DNA of 8,752 nucleotides. Origin: Methylobacterium sp. GTDB taxonomy: Bacteria > Pseudomonadota > Alphaproteobacteria > Rhizobiales > Beijerinckiaceae. Every line of letters starts with the position of its first letter. Positions within the stretch are counted from its first letter, which is position 1. The notes under the pieces were generated by a model that searched no databases, was not told the DNA's origin, and saw only the letters and a list, made by a program, of their open reading frames with translations. Position numbers and translations under genes: made by a program. Positions 1 through 6,678 of the stretch are shown piece after piece. The DNA is taken from contig JADCCH010000033.1 of assembly GCA_020252865.1 (NCBI GenBank), positions 1-8,752 of the forward strand. Reading direction: 5' to 3'.

Positions 1-84
1 GAGGAACTGCTCCTGCCGGGCGGCGTGGCGCACACGTGCGAGCAGCGCTTCGGGGTCGTGGGCGTGCGTGCTGGAGTCGGTCAT
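1..84 (-). CDS. Start of a downstream operon gene (partial), possibly a second MoeA-like protein
   Basis: Only the first 28 codons are present; the gene runs off the left edge. The protein begins MTDSSTHAHDPEALLARV and continues to a segment reading RHAARQEQFL. Its ATG shares four bases (ATGA) with the stop of the MoeA-like gene upstream, so it is almost certainly co-transcribed and translationally coupled to it. No domain can be assigned from so little sequence. From memory, a charged N-terminus ending in a QEQFLEVV-like stretch occurs at the front of long MoeA-type molybdopterin proteins in alphaproteobacteria, which would suit the operon, but this is a guess. That a gene starts here is well supported; its function is not. 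Confidence 0.6.
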   Translation of the reverse strand, partial: MTDSSTHAHDPEALLARVRHAARQEQFL

Positions 85-1199
85 GGATCGGGCCGGAAAA
101 GCGTCATGGAAATCTCGGCGCCTGCCTCCGCGCCCTCGGACGCGGCCGGCAGAATGAGCACGGCACCGCTCGCCAGCGCGTGCAGCGGGAGCGCGCCCGT
201 CGCCACCGGCTCGACGCGCCCATCCGCGAGACGGCGCAGCGGCGCGAGTTCCACCAGCCCGACCGTCGAGGTCACCTTGCGCGCAAGCCGCGCATGCAGC
301 GGCGGCGCAGGTGGCACGTCCGTGAGCGCGGCGAGCGCCGGCCGCACTAACAGCAGCCAGGCCGCCAGCGCATCGCCCGGCATGCCGGGCAGCAGGATCA
401 CGGGCTGGCCGCCCACCGCGCCGAAGCCTGCACTCATGCCGGGGCGCGCGCCGATGCCGTGCACCAGGAGGCGGCCCGCAGAGCGGAGCCCTGTCGCCGT
501 GACGTCGCGCGCGCCCGCCCCGGTGCCGCCCACGGCCAACAGCAGGTCGCATCCGTCGGCGCCGGAGCGCAGGGCCGCGGCGATGGTAGCGGCGTCGTCG
601 GGCGCAGGCGGCAGGCGGACAAGCGCCGCCCCGGCCGCCTGCGCGAGCGCCGCGCAGGCGGCAAACAGCGTATCGCGCACGCCATCGGCCAGGATTTCGT
701 CACCGATGGCGAGCCAGCCCAGGCGGGGCCGCCGCACCGCCACCTCGGTCACGCCCAGCGCCGCGAGAAGCGGAAGGTCGAGCGGCGAAAGCCGTTCCCC
801 GGCAGCACGCAGCAGGGTGCCTGCAGCGGCGTCCTCGCCTGGCGCGCGCACGCCGGTGCCGGGAGCGACAGCGTCCAGCACCTGCGCGAAGGGACCGTCC
901 CGCACCAGGTCGGGCAGCGGCAGCACGGCGTCGGTGCCGGGCGGCAGCGCATCGCCGGGCTGCAGCAGGAGCGGCGGCATCGACAGCACCGCGGGCGCAT
1001 AGGGCCCGGCGCCGAGCGTATCGGCCGCCGCGATGGCCCATCCATCCCACCTTGCCACCGGGCAGGCCGGCGCGGGCGCGGTGGCCCGGAGCGGCGCCGC
1101 GAGCACGCAGCCCATGGCCTCGGCCAGGGGCAGGCTGCGTGGCGCGACGGCCGCGATGCCGGCCAGCAGCAGCGCAACGGCCTCATCCAGCGCGGTCAT
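81..1199 (-). CDS. Divergent MoeA-like molybdopterin molybdenumtransferase-family protein
   Basis: A 372-residue protein, slightly shorter than typical MoeA (about 400). MoeA inserts molybdate or tungstate into adenylated molybdopterin in the cytosol. Recognisable landmarks in order: RWDGWAI (50-56) where MoeA usually has DNSAMDGYA; GED (121-123) ahead of a LSPLDLPLLAALGV segment; GDEI (166-169) matching the GDEL motif; GGTGAGARD (224-232) matching SGGVSVG..D; LLPGMPGDALAAWLLLVRPAL-like stretch (269-289) matching the GLPGNPVS region; and a C-terminal beta domain from about 308. The acidic positions D52, D123, E168 and D232 are kept, but the asparagine/serine parts of the first motif and the SGGVS core are altered. 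The ATG overlaps the ATPase stop (ATGA) and its own stop overlaps the next start. The larger in-frame extension up to 2000 lies over the ATPase gene and is not real. It may be an enzyme specialised for one metal or a non-catalytic paralogue. Confidence 0.85.
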   Translation of the reverse strand: MTALDEAVALLLAGIAAVAPRSLPLAEAMGCVLAAPLRATAPAPACPVARWDGWAIAAADTLGAGPYAPAVLSMPPLLLQPGDALPPGTDAVLPLPDLVRDGPFAQVLDAVAPGTGVRAPGEDAAAGTLLRAAGERLSPLDLPLLAALGVTEVAVRRPRLGWLAIGDEILADGVRDTLFAACAALAQAAGAALVRLPPAPDDAATIAAALRSGADGCDLLLAVGGTGAGARDVTATGLRSAGRLLVHGIGARPGMSAGFGAVGGQPVILLPGMPGDALAAWLLLVRPALAALTDVPPAPPLHARLARKVTSTVGLVELAPLRRLADGRVEPVATGALPLHALASGAVLILPAASEGAEAGAEISMTLFRPDP

Positions 1200-1990
1200 G
1201 GCGGTGCGACCAGCGGCGCGCAGACGAGGCGCTCGCCCTGCGGTGTCGCCAGCGCGCCCACCACGGCATCCACGCCATAGGCTGCGCGCAGGCGGGCCGG
1301 GGTGATGAGGTCGGCAGGCGGCATGGGGCCGGTCATCGCGCCCCCATGCAGCAGCATGGCCGCATCGGCAACCAGCAGCGCATGATCCGGGTGGTGCGTC
1401 GTCATCAGCACGGCGAGGCCATCGCGCACGGCAAGCGCGCGCACCTCGCGCAGCACCAGCGCCTGGTTGCCGAAATCGAGGCTCGCCGTCGGCTCGTCGA
1501 GCACCAAGCAACGCGCATCCTGGACCAGGGCGCGGGCAATCAGCACCAGCTGACGCTCGCCGCCCGACAGCTCCGTCACGGGCCGATCCGCCAGGTGGGA
1601 GATGCCCAGCCGATCGAGTGCCGCCTCGGCCAAAGCGAGATCGCGCGCGCCCGGCGCTGCAAGCAAGGGCAGGCGCGCCGCGCGACCCATCGCCACCACC
1701 TCGCGCGCCGCATAGGCGAAGCCACCCGGCGCCGCCTGCGGCACATAGGCGAGGCGATGCGCGACCTCGCGGCGCGACAGGGAGGCGAGCGGCGCCGCAT
1801 CGAGCCGGACCTCGCCGGCCAGCGCCGGGATCAGGCCGAGCAGCGTGCGCAGAAGCGTCGTCTTGCCGCCGCCATTCGGTCCCAGCAGGCTCAGCACCTG
1901 GCCGGTCTCCAGCGTGAAGGAGATTCCGGCCGCGACGACGCGCCGCCCATGGCCAACAGACAGACCTTGCGCTGCGAGCAGCGTTGTCAT
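1196..1990 (-). CDS. FecE/MolC-type ABC transporter ATPase
   Basis: A 264-residue nucleotide-binding subunit that would power the FecCD-type permease encoded just upstream, from the cytosolic face of the inner membrane. All ABC motifs are present: Walker A GPNGGGKT (37-44), Q-loop glutamine in YVPQ (Q84), signature LSGGERQ (140-146), Walker B LVLDE (161-165) and switch histidine in TTHHP (H198). The order, spacing and length fit the BtuD/FecE family of iron-siderophore, cobalamin and MolC-type importers. The start ATG overlaps the permease stop by four bases and the stop overlaps the MoeA-like start. The substrate cannot be read from this subunit. Placement between a BtuCD-type permease and a molybdenum-cofactor gene, in an operon with mop and tup genes, suggests molybdate or tungstate (inference). 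An iron or cobalt complex remains possible. Confidence 0.93.
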   Translation of the reverse strand: MTTLLAAQGLSVGHGRRVVAAGISFTLETGQVLSLLGPNGGGKTTLLRTLLGLIPALAGEVRLDAAPLASLSRREVAHRLAYVPQAAPGGFAYAAREVVAMGRAARLPLLAAPGARDLALAEAALDRLGISHLADRPVTELSGGERQLVLIARALVQDARCLVLDEPTASLDFGNQALVLREVRALAVRDGLAVLMTTHHPDHALLVADAAMLLHGGAMTGPMPPADLITPARLRAAYGVDAVVGALATPQGERLVCAPLVAPP

Positions 1991-2982
1991 GCCGCACCAC
2001 CTCGCCTTGCGCGCACCAGCAGCCAGAGGAATAGCGGCGTGCCCAGCACCGCGGTCAGGATGCCAAGCGGCAGCTCGGTGCGCCCCGCGACGCGCGCGAG
2101 CGTGTCCACGGCTAGCAGGAACGCCGCGCCCAGCAGCGCCGAGAGCGGGATCAGCCGGCGCAGATCCGGCCCGCCCAGCATCCGCGCCATGTGTGGCACG
2201 ACCAGCCCGATCCAGCCGACCGCACCGGCGAGCGCCGTAACCGCGGCGGTGGCCAGCGTGGCGCCCGCGACCGCGAAAGCCCGCAAGGCCGTGGTGTTGA
2301 CGCCGAGCGCCCGCGCCTCGTCCTCGCCAAGTGTGAGCAGGTTCAACCGCCAGCGCAGCAGCAGCAGCACGACCAGGCCGAGCAGCGCCGCGGGTGCCGC
2401 GGCGAGGATGTCCTCCCGCGTCGCCGCCGAGAGCGTCCCGAGCAGCCAGAAGGTGATCGCCGGGAGCTGGTTGTACGGGTCGGCGAGGATCTTCAGGAGG
2501 CTGATCGCCGCCCCCATCAGCGCGCCCAGTGCGATGCCGGCCAGGATCAGCACCAGCACCGGGTCGCCTTGACCGCGCACGACGCTCGACAGCGCCGCGA
2601 CGGCTGCCACCGCCGCGATGCCGCCCGCGAAGGCGAGCCCCTGCACCGCCGCCACCGGCAGGCCGAGAAAGATGCCGAGCACCGCGCCAAGCGAGGCGCC
2701 GGCCGAAACACCGAGCAGGTCGGGCGAGGCAAGCGGGTTGCGGAACATGCCCTGGAAGGCGGCGCCGGCGGCCGCGAGGGACGCGCCGACCAGGATTGCT
2801 GCCCCCACCCGCGGCGCGCGGATGTTCCAGAACACGATGGCCGGCGTGCCGGTCTCGGTACCCGTCAGGATCGCCCAGAGCTGCCCCGGCGCGATCGGGA
2901 AGCGACCGACCGCCAGCGCCCCCAGCACCGCGACGACGAGGGCCGCGACGCCGACGCCCCAGGCCAGCGCCCCACGCCTCAT
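1987..2982 (-). CDS. FecCD/BtuC-type ABC transporter permease
   Basis: A 331-residue, very hydrophobic inner-membrane protein of the FecCD family, whose members usually form about ten transmembrane helices and work as homodimers. Family landmarks are visible: WNIRAPRV (52-59), FRNPLASPDLLGVSAGA (80-96), FWLLGTLSAA (178-187), the cytosolic coupling segment LTLGEDEARALGVN (217-230) and GLVVPHMARMLGGPDLRR (259-276). The ATG is preceded by GAGG about ten bases upstream; only ten bases separate it from the binding-protein stop, and its own stop overlaps the ATPase start. With its neighbours it makes a complete type II importer. By context it resembles Haemophilus MolB, a molybdate/tungstate permease of this fold; sequence reading alone cannot exclude an iron-chelate substrate. 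Confidence 0.93.
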   Translation of the reverse strand: MRRGALAWGVGVAALVVAVLGALAVGRFPIAPGQLWAILTGTETGTPAIVFWNIRAPRVGAAILVGASLAAAGAAFQGMFRNPLASPDLLGVSAGASLGAVLGIFLGLPVAAVQGLAFAGGIAAVAAVAALSSVVRGQGDPVLVLILAGIALGALMGAAISLLKILADPYNQLPAITFWLLGTLSAATREDILAAAPAALLGLVVLLLLRWRLNLLTLGEDEARALGVNTTALRAFAVAGATLATAAVTALAGAVGWIGLVVPHMARMLGGPDLRRLIPLSALLGAAFLLAVDTLARVAGRTELPLGILTAVLGTPLFLWLLVRARRGGAA

Positions 2983-2992
2983 GCTAGGCGCC

Positions 2993-4030
2993 TCACGCCG
3001 GCAGCGGCAAGGCGGGGCGCAGTAGCGCCTCGATCAGCGCGGGCTCCGGGCGGCGGTGATAGAACAGGGCGTGGAACGCGGCGACGGCTTCCACCAGCCC
3101 CGCGCGCGGCCGCAGCCCGAACAGCACCGGCAGCCAGATCAGCCCGAGCAGGCGGTTCACTGCGGGCGGGAAATCCACCCAGCCGAAGGGCAGGCCCGGC
3201 GCAAGCGCCAAGCGCCCCTCACGCACCGCAGGCACCGCGGACCATAGCCGGTCGGTCTTCGCGGTCGTCATGAAGTCGGGATGGATGGCGATGATCCAGT
3301 CCGGGTTCCAGGCGAAGACCTGCTCCATCGAGAATTGCACCAGGCTGCCGGCACCAAGCGCCGAGGCGGCGACGTTCTCGGCGCCCGCGAATTCGATGAT
3401 CTCGGTGTTGATCGAGCCGGCGACGCCGGTCTCCAACCCGCGCGGGCCGCGCACATAGAGCACGCGCGGCCGCCCACGCGCGCGCAGCGCCTCGGCCGCT
3501 GCGACGGCCTCGCCCAGGATGCGCTCAGCGGCGGCGGCCCGCGCTGCTGCGGCGTCGCGGCGGTCGAGGATCTCGCCGAGCAGGCGATAGGTCTCGGGGA
3601 TCTTGGGCAGCGCGCCGTCGAGCAGCAGGGTGGGCAGCCCGGTCTGCGCCTGCACGCGCTCGGCCAGCGAGACGAAGACCGGCCGCACCGAGCCGTAGTC
3701 GAGCACGAGGTCGGGTTGTTGCCGCAGCACGGCCTCGATATTGGCCGTGTTGTCGCGGCCGGTCAGGCGCCCGATCTCGGGCAGGGCGGCGGCCTCGGGC
3801 AGCATGAAGGCGGCTTCGGCCGGGCGTGGCGGCCGGGCGGGCCAGCCGGCCAGCATCTCCGGTGCCAGCGTATAGAGCAGGATCGCGGCGGGCGGGCCGG
3901 CCGGGAAGACCCGCGAGACGCGGTCCGGCACCGCGATCCGCCGGCCTGTCGCATCCGGCACCTGCCGCTCCGCCCGGGCGGGTGTCGCGAGCAGCGCCGG
4001 TGCGGCCAGCAGGGCGCGGCGCGGGATCAT
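2993..4030 (-). CDS. FecB/MolA-type (class III) periplasmic substrate-binding protein
   Basis: A 345-residue periplasmic binding protein of the Peripla_BP_2 fold, which has two lobes joined by a rigid helix. The N-terminus MIPRRALLAAPALLATPARA is a signal peptide with a twin arginine; it is only loosely Tat-like, so the export route is uncertain. Family features: the strand-turn pattern DATGRRIAVPDRVSRV (26-41), IEAVLRQQPDLVL (98-110), NTEIIEFAGAENVAA (208-222), FSMEQVFAWNPDWII (233-247) and PFGWVDFPPAVNRLLGL (281-297). The last pattern is frequent in FecB-like proteins from metal or oxyanion clusters. The ATG shares ATGA with the end of mop, and ten bases after its stop the permease begins. 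Molybdate or tungstate is the favoured ligand because of the neighbours (inference); iron chelates are the main alternative. Confidence 0.9.
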   Translation of the reverse strand: MIPRRALLAAPALLATPARAERQVPDATGRRIAVPDRVSRVFPAGPPAAILLYTLAPEMLAGWPARPPRPAEAAFMLPEAAALPEIGRLTGRDNTANIEAVLRQQPDLVLDYGSVRPVFVSLAERVQAQTGLPTLLLDGALPKIPETYRLLGEILDRRDAAAARAAAAERILGEAVAAAEALRARGRPRVLYVRGPRGLETGVAGSINTEIIEFAGAENVAASALGAGSLVQFSMEQVFAWNPDWIIAIHPDFMTTAKTDRLWSAVPAVREGRLALAPGLPFGWVDFPPAVNRLLGLIWLPVLFGLRPRAGLVEAVAAFHALFYHRRPEPALIEALLRPALPLPA

Positions 4031-4242
4031 CCCTTGGTGCCGACCATCACATCGGAGGCCTTGATCACCGCCACCGCCTCGCCGCCGACCGCGAGGCCCA
4101 ACTCCTCGGCCGATTCATTGGTGATGGCGGCGGTGACAGTGACGCCAGGTGCCACGTCGATCGTGACATGCGTCGTGGTGACGCCCTTGCGGATGCCGGT
4201 GATGGTGCCGGGGAACTGGTTGCGGGCAGAGAGCTTGAGCAT
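4027..4242 (-). CDS. mop: Mop molbindin, single TOBE domain
   Basis: A 71-residue cytosolic protein consisting of one TOBE/Mop domain. It starts MLKLSARNQFPGTITGIRKG and continues through TTTHVTIDVAPGVTVTA and ITNESAEELGL to a VAVIKASDVMVG end. This is a near-textbook molbindin, including the SARNQ, ITNES and IKASDVM segments that shape the oxyanion sites between subunits. Family members assemble as hexamers that bind molybdate or tungstate, acting as buffer or store. The start is fixed by a strong ribosome site (GAAGGGAA) just upstream; an alternative ATG five bases earlier is in another frame. The gene lies 18 bases after the ModA-type gene, and its stop overlaps the FecB-like start (ATGA). 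It is the clearest single marker that the surrounding operon handles molybdate or tungstate. Confidence 0.96.
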   Translation of the reverse strand: MLKLSARNQFPGTITGIRKGVTTTHVTIDVAPGVTVTAAITNESAEELGLAVGGEAVAVIKASDVMVGTKG

Positions 4243-4260
4243 GGCATTTCCCTTCGGAGA

Positions 4261-5055
4261 TCAGCGGGCTGGCAGGCCGGGTGCGACGAAGCCGTGGCGA
4301 TCCAGGATACCTTGCCCGGCAGGAGATAGGAGGAACATCGCGAAGCGCACAGCCTCCGGCCGGTCCGACAGCAGGATCAGCCCGTAATCCGCGCCGACCG
4401 ACAGCGCCTCCGGCACCGCGACCTGCCGCAGCGACGTATCGGCCGCGCGCGCCAGTACGGCGTTGGTGCAGTAGGTCAGGAACAAATCGGTCGCGTTGCG
4501 CTCGAATTGCCAGGCGTAGAGGTCGCGCCCCTGCGGCGGGCGCGGGCTGTCGGGCCCGCCGGTCAGCAGCAGCGCCTTGGCTTCCAGCGCCGCGCGCGCG
4601 CCAGGACGAACAGCCTCCGCCCTCCCGAACAGCGCGAAGGCGTAGTCGCCGGCAGGATCGGCGCGCGGTGTGGAAGTGCCAAGCCGCACCGTGGGGTCGA
4701 GCATGCGCTCCAGCAGCGTCGCCGGCGTCACGTCGAGCCCCGGCCGCGCGATGGCGCACAGCGCGTTGCGCGCGAAGAGCACGGTCGGGCGGTTGCGCTC
4801 GCGCCCCACCGCTTCCGGATGCTCCATGTTCGCGGAAGCAAAAACCTCGAAGGGCTCACCGCCGGCGATGCGCTGTCGCAGCAATCCGGAGGGCGCGTAG
4901 GTTTGCGTGACCGCGCCGCCGCCTGGTGCACGTTCGAAGGCCTGTGCCACCTCGGCGAGCGCCGCCCTCAGCGAGCCGGCGGCGGCGAGACGCACCGGCT
5001 CGGCGGCGGCCGGCATGGCGAAGATCAGGGCCCCCAGAAGAGCCGCGAGCCTCAC
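4261..5055 (-). CDS. ModA-type molybdate/oxyanion substrate-binding protein without own permease
   Basis: A 264-residue periplasmic binding protein of the ModA family. Residues 1-18 (MRLAALLGALIFAMPAAA) form a signal peptide with a likely cleavage after AAA. The mature part begins with the oxyanion-site pattern LAAAGSLRAALAEV (23-36), then YAPSGLLRQRI (53-63), EVFASANMEHPEAV (70-83), RLGTSTPRADPAGDYAFALF (124-143), DLFLTYCTNAV (190-200) and FLLSPAGQGILDRHGF (241-256). The start chosen is a GTG that overlaps the tupA stop (GTGA); it gives a proper signal peptide, whereas the longer open frame up to 5424 runs across tupA and is rejected. No ModB or ModC gene is in the window, so the protein must use TupBC, another permease elsewhere, or serve as a scavenger. 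The exact ligand is not readable. Confidence 0.88.
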   Translation of the reverse strand: MRLAALLGALIFAMPAAAEPVRLAAAGSLRAALAEVAQAFERAPGGGAVTQTYAPSGLLRQRIAGGEPFEVFASANMEHPEAVGRERNRPTVLFARNALCAIARPGLDVTPATLLERMLDPTVRLGTSTPRADPAGDYAFALFGRAEAVRPGARAALEAKALLLTGGPDSPRPPQGRDLYAWQFERNATDLFLTYCTNAVLARAADTSLRQVAVPEALSVGADYGLILLSDRPEAVRFAMFLLSPAGQGILDRHGFVAPGLPAR

Positions 5056-5885
5056 GAGGTCGGCTCCGGCTGGGTCGCGTTCGGGAAGAACAGCTGCTCG
5101 CCATTGATCTGGTAGGAGGCGATGGCGCGCTGCCCGGCGGGCGAGAGGATCCAGTCGATGAAGCGCTGGCCGTCGGCGACCTTCACATGCACGTGGCGCT
5201 GCGGGTTCACGAGCATCACGCCGTACTGGTTGAACAGCCGCGCATCGCCCTCGACCACGATCCGCAGATCCTGGCGGTTGCGGAAGCTGAGCCAGGTGCC
5301 GCGGTCGGTCAGGATATAGGCGTTCTGCGCCGCGGCGGTGTTCAACGCCGGGCCCATGCCCTGGCCGACCTCGCGGTACCATTGGCCCCGGCCGGCCGTG
5401 GGGTCGACGCCGGCAAGCTGCCACAGGCGAAGCTCAGCGGCATGCGTGCCGGAGCGGTCGCCACGGCTGACGAAGGGCGCGCGGGCTTCGGCGATGCGCT
5501 TCAGCGCGTCGTTGGTGTCGCGCAGCCCGTTGACCCGCGCGGGATCGGCGGCGGGGCCGACGACGACGAAGTCGTTGAACATCACGTGCCGGCGCGGCCC
5601 ACCGAAACCCTCGGCCACGAAGCGCTCCTCGGCGACGCGGTCATGCACGAACACCACATCGGCATCGCCGCGGCGGCCGACATCGAGCGCCTGGCCGGTG
5701 CCGAGCGCCACGACGCGCACCGTGATGCCCGTCTCCGCCGTGAAGATCGGCAGGATGTGGCGGAACAGACCGGATTGCTCGGTGCTGGTGGTGCTGGCGA
5801 CCGTGATGAAGCGCTCCTGCGCGGCGGGAATGCCCGGCAGGACAAGAGCCGCAGCGGCGGTAGCGAGGAAAAGGCGGCGGAACAT
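5052..5885 (-). CDS. tupA: Tungstate ABC transporter substrate-binding protein TupA
   Basis: A 277-residue periplasmic protein that binds tungstate, with very high selectivity in characterised TupA proteins, and hands it to TupBC. Residues 1-22 (MFRRLFLATAAAALVLPGIP then AA) are a signal peptide. The mature N-terminus carries the TupA hallmark ASTTSTEQSGLF (30-41). Further hallmarks are DVVFVHDR (76-83), RRHVMFNDFVVVGP (98-111) and FVSRGDRSGTH (138-148); R141 in the last motif sits where structures place an oxyanion-contacting arginine (from memory). The ATG is preceded by GGGAG at good spacing; an earlier in-frame GTG at 5915 would overlap tupC and lacks such a site. The gene lies 23 bases after tupC, and its stop overlaps the ModA-type start. 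The order B-C-A is unusual against the common A-B-C. Confidence 0.95.
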   Translation of the reverse strand: MFRRLFLATAAAALVLPGIPAAQERFITVASTTSTEQSGLFRHILPIFTAETGITVRVVALGTGQALDVGRRGDADVVFVHDRVAEERFVAEGFGGPRRHVMFNDFVVVGPAADPARVNGLRDTNDALKRIAEARAPFVSRGDRSGTHAAELRLWQLAGVDPTAGRGQWYREVGQGMGPALNTAAAQNAYILTDRGTWLSFRNRQDLRIVVEGDARLFNQYGVMLVNPQRHVHVKVADGQRFIDWILSPAGQRAIASYQINGEQLFFPNATQPEPTS

Positions 5886-5908
5886 GGCGGGTCTCCCGGA
5901 TGGGCCCT

Positions 5909-6622
5909 TCACCACACCAGTTCGCCGCGCAGGAAGGCCGCGGCTTCTGGTGTGGCAGGCTGGTTGAAGAAGGCGGCGGCCGGTGTCTGCTCGCGCAGGC
6001 GGCCGCGGTTGAGGAACAGCACCTCGCCCGCCAGGCGACGGGCCTGACCGAGGTCGTGCGTGGTCATCACGATCTTGGTGCCACGCGCGGCGAGCGTGCC
6101 CACGATCTCCTCGACCGCGCGGGTCGCCATGGGATCGAGGCTGGCGCAGGGCTCGTCGAGGAACAGCACCTCGGGCGACAGGGCGGCGGCGCGGGCGAGT
6201 GCGAGGCGCTGCTGCTCCCCGCCCGAAAGCCGGCGTGCCGGGCGGTCGGCGAGCGCTGCGAGGCCCACCATCTCCAAGGCAGCGCGGGCGCGGGGTTCGC
6301 GCTCCGCTGCCGCGATGCCGGCCAGCTTCAGCGGATAGACAGCATTGGCCAGCACGCTGCGGCGCAGCATCACGGGACGCTGGAACACCATTGCCTGGCG
6401 GCGTGCGGCATCGCCCGCCGAGAGGACGCGCCCCGTGCTGGGCGTCAGCAGCCCGTGCAGAAGCCGCAGCAGCACGGATTTCCCGGCGCCGTTCGGACCG
6501 ACGATGATGCTGGGGGATCCGGCCTCGAGGGTGAGCGAAACGTCGGACAGGATGGCGATTCCGCCGGCGGAGAAACCCAAGCCTTCGGCACGCAGCGGCA
6601 GGATGGTGTCGGGTGCGCGCAT
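5909..6622 (-). CDS. tupC: Tungstate ABC transporter ATPase TupC
   Basis: A 237-residue ATP-binding subunit for TupB. Motifs: Walker A GPNGAGKS (42-49), Q-loop MVFQ (Q81), signature LSGGEQQ (132-138), Walker B LFLDE (153-157), D-loop SLDP (161-164) and switch histidine in MTTHD (H189). The short length without a C-terminal TOBE regulatory domain matches TupC and differs from ModC, which normally carries one. An ATG at 6622 is immediately preceded by a GTG at 6625 that could also serve; the GGGGG run five bases before the ATG favours the ATG. The gene follows tupB after about 55 bases, the longest gap inside the operon, and is 23 bases from tupA. The D-loop neighbour reads CASLDP where TANLDP-like sequences are more common. 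Confidence 0.93.
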   Translation of the reverse strand: MRAPDTILPLRAEGLGFSAGGIAILSDVSLTLEAGSPSIIVGPNGAGKSVLLRLLHGLLTPSTGRVLSAGDAARRQAMVFQRPVMLRRSVLANAVYPLKLAGIAAAEREPRARAALEMVGLAALADRPARRLSGGEQQRLALARAAALSPEVLFLDEPCASLDPMATRAVEEIVGTLAARGTKIVMTTHDLGQARRLAGEVLFLNRGRLREQTPAAAFFNQPATPEAAAFLRGELVW

Positions 6623-6678
6623 CACGCCCCCGATGGCCGAAGCGCCGTAGGGCGCGGAGGGCTGAATCGGTGGCGCAT
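6622..6678 (-). other. 18-codon mini-ORF bridging tupB and tupC
   Basis: The tupB-tupC gap is exactly filled by an ORF reading MRHRFSPPRPTALRPSGA. Its ATG shares one base with the tupB stop (TGATG) and its TGA shares one base with the tupC ATG (again TGATG). A small hairpin, GCGCC-GTAG-GGCGC at 6642-6655 (plus-strand reading), lies inside. The arrangement would let ribosomes terminate and restart twice, coupling TupB and TupC synthesis. The peptide matches nothing known to me, is arginine/proline-rich as expected of random GC-rich DNA, and has no clear ribosome site. It may be chance. Confidence 0.3.

Noticed and set aside
1200..2000. Upstream extension of the MoeA-like reading frame to give a 639-residue protein
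   Set aside because: This part is antisense-of-frame to a complete ABC ATPase with all motifs, and is arginine/alanine-rich noise. The ATGA overlap at 1196-1199 gives the true start.
1052..4387. Long plus-strand open frames (506, 360 and 368 residues)
   Set aside because: They are low-complexity, rich in R/A/G/Q/H and lie opposite well-defined transporter genes. Such mirror frames are common in DNA of this GC content.
5056..5424. N-terminal extension of the ModA-type reading frame
   Set aside because: It overlaps tupA in another frame; the GTG at 5055 gives a proper signal peptide and a GTGA junction.
4926..6047. Plus-strand open frame of 373 residues
   Set aside because: It is antisense to tupA, tupC and the ModA-type gene and has no recognisable domain.
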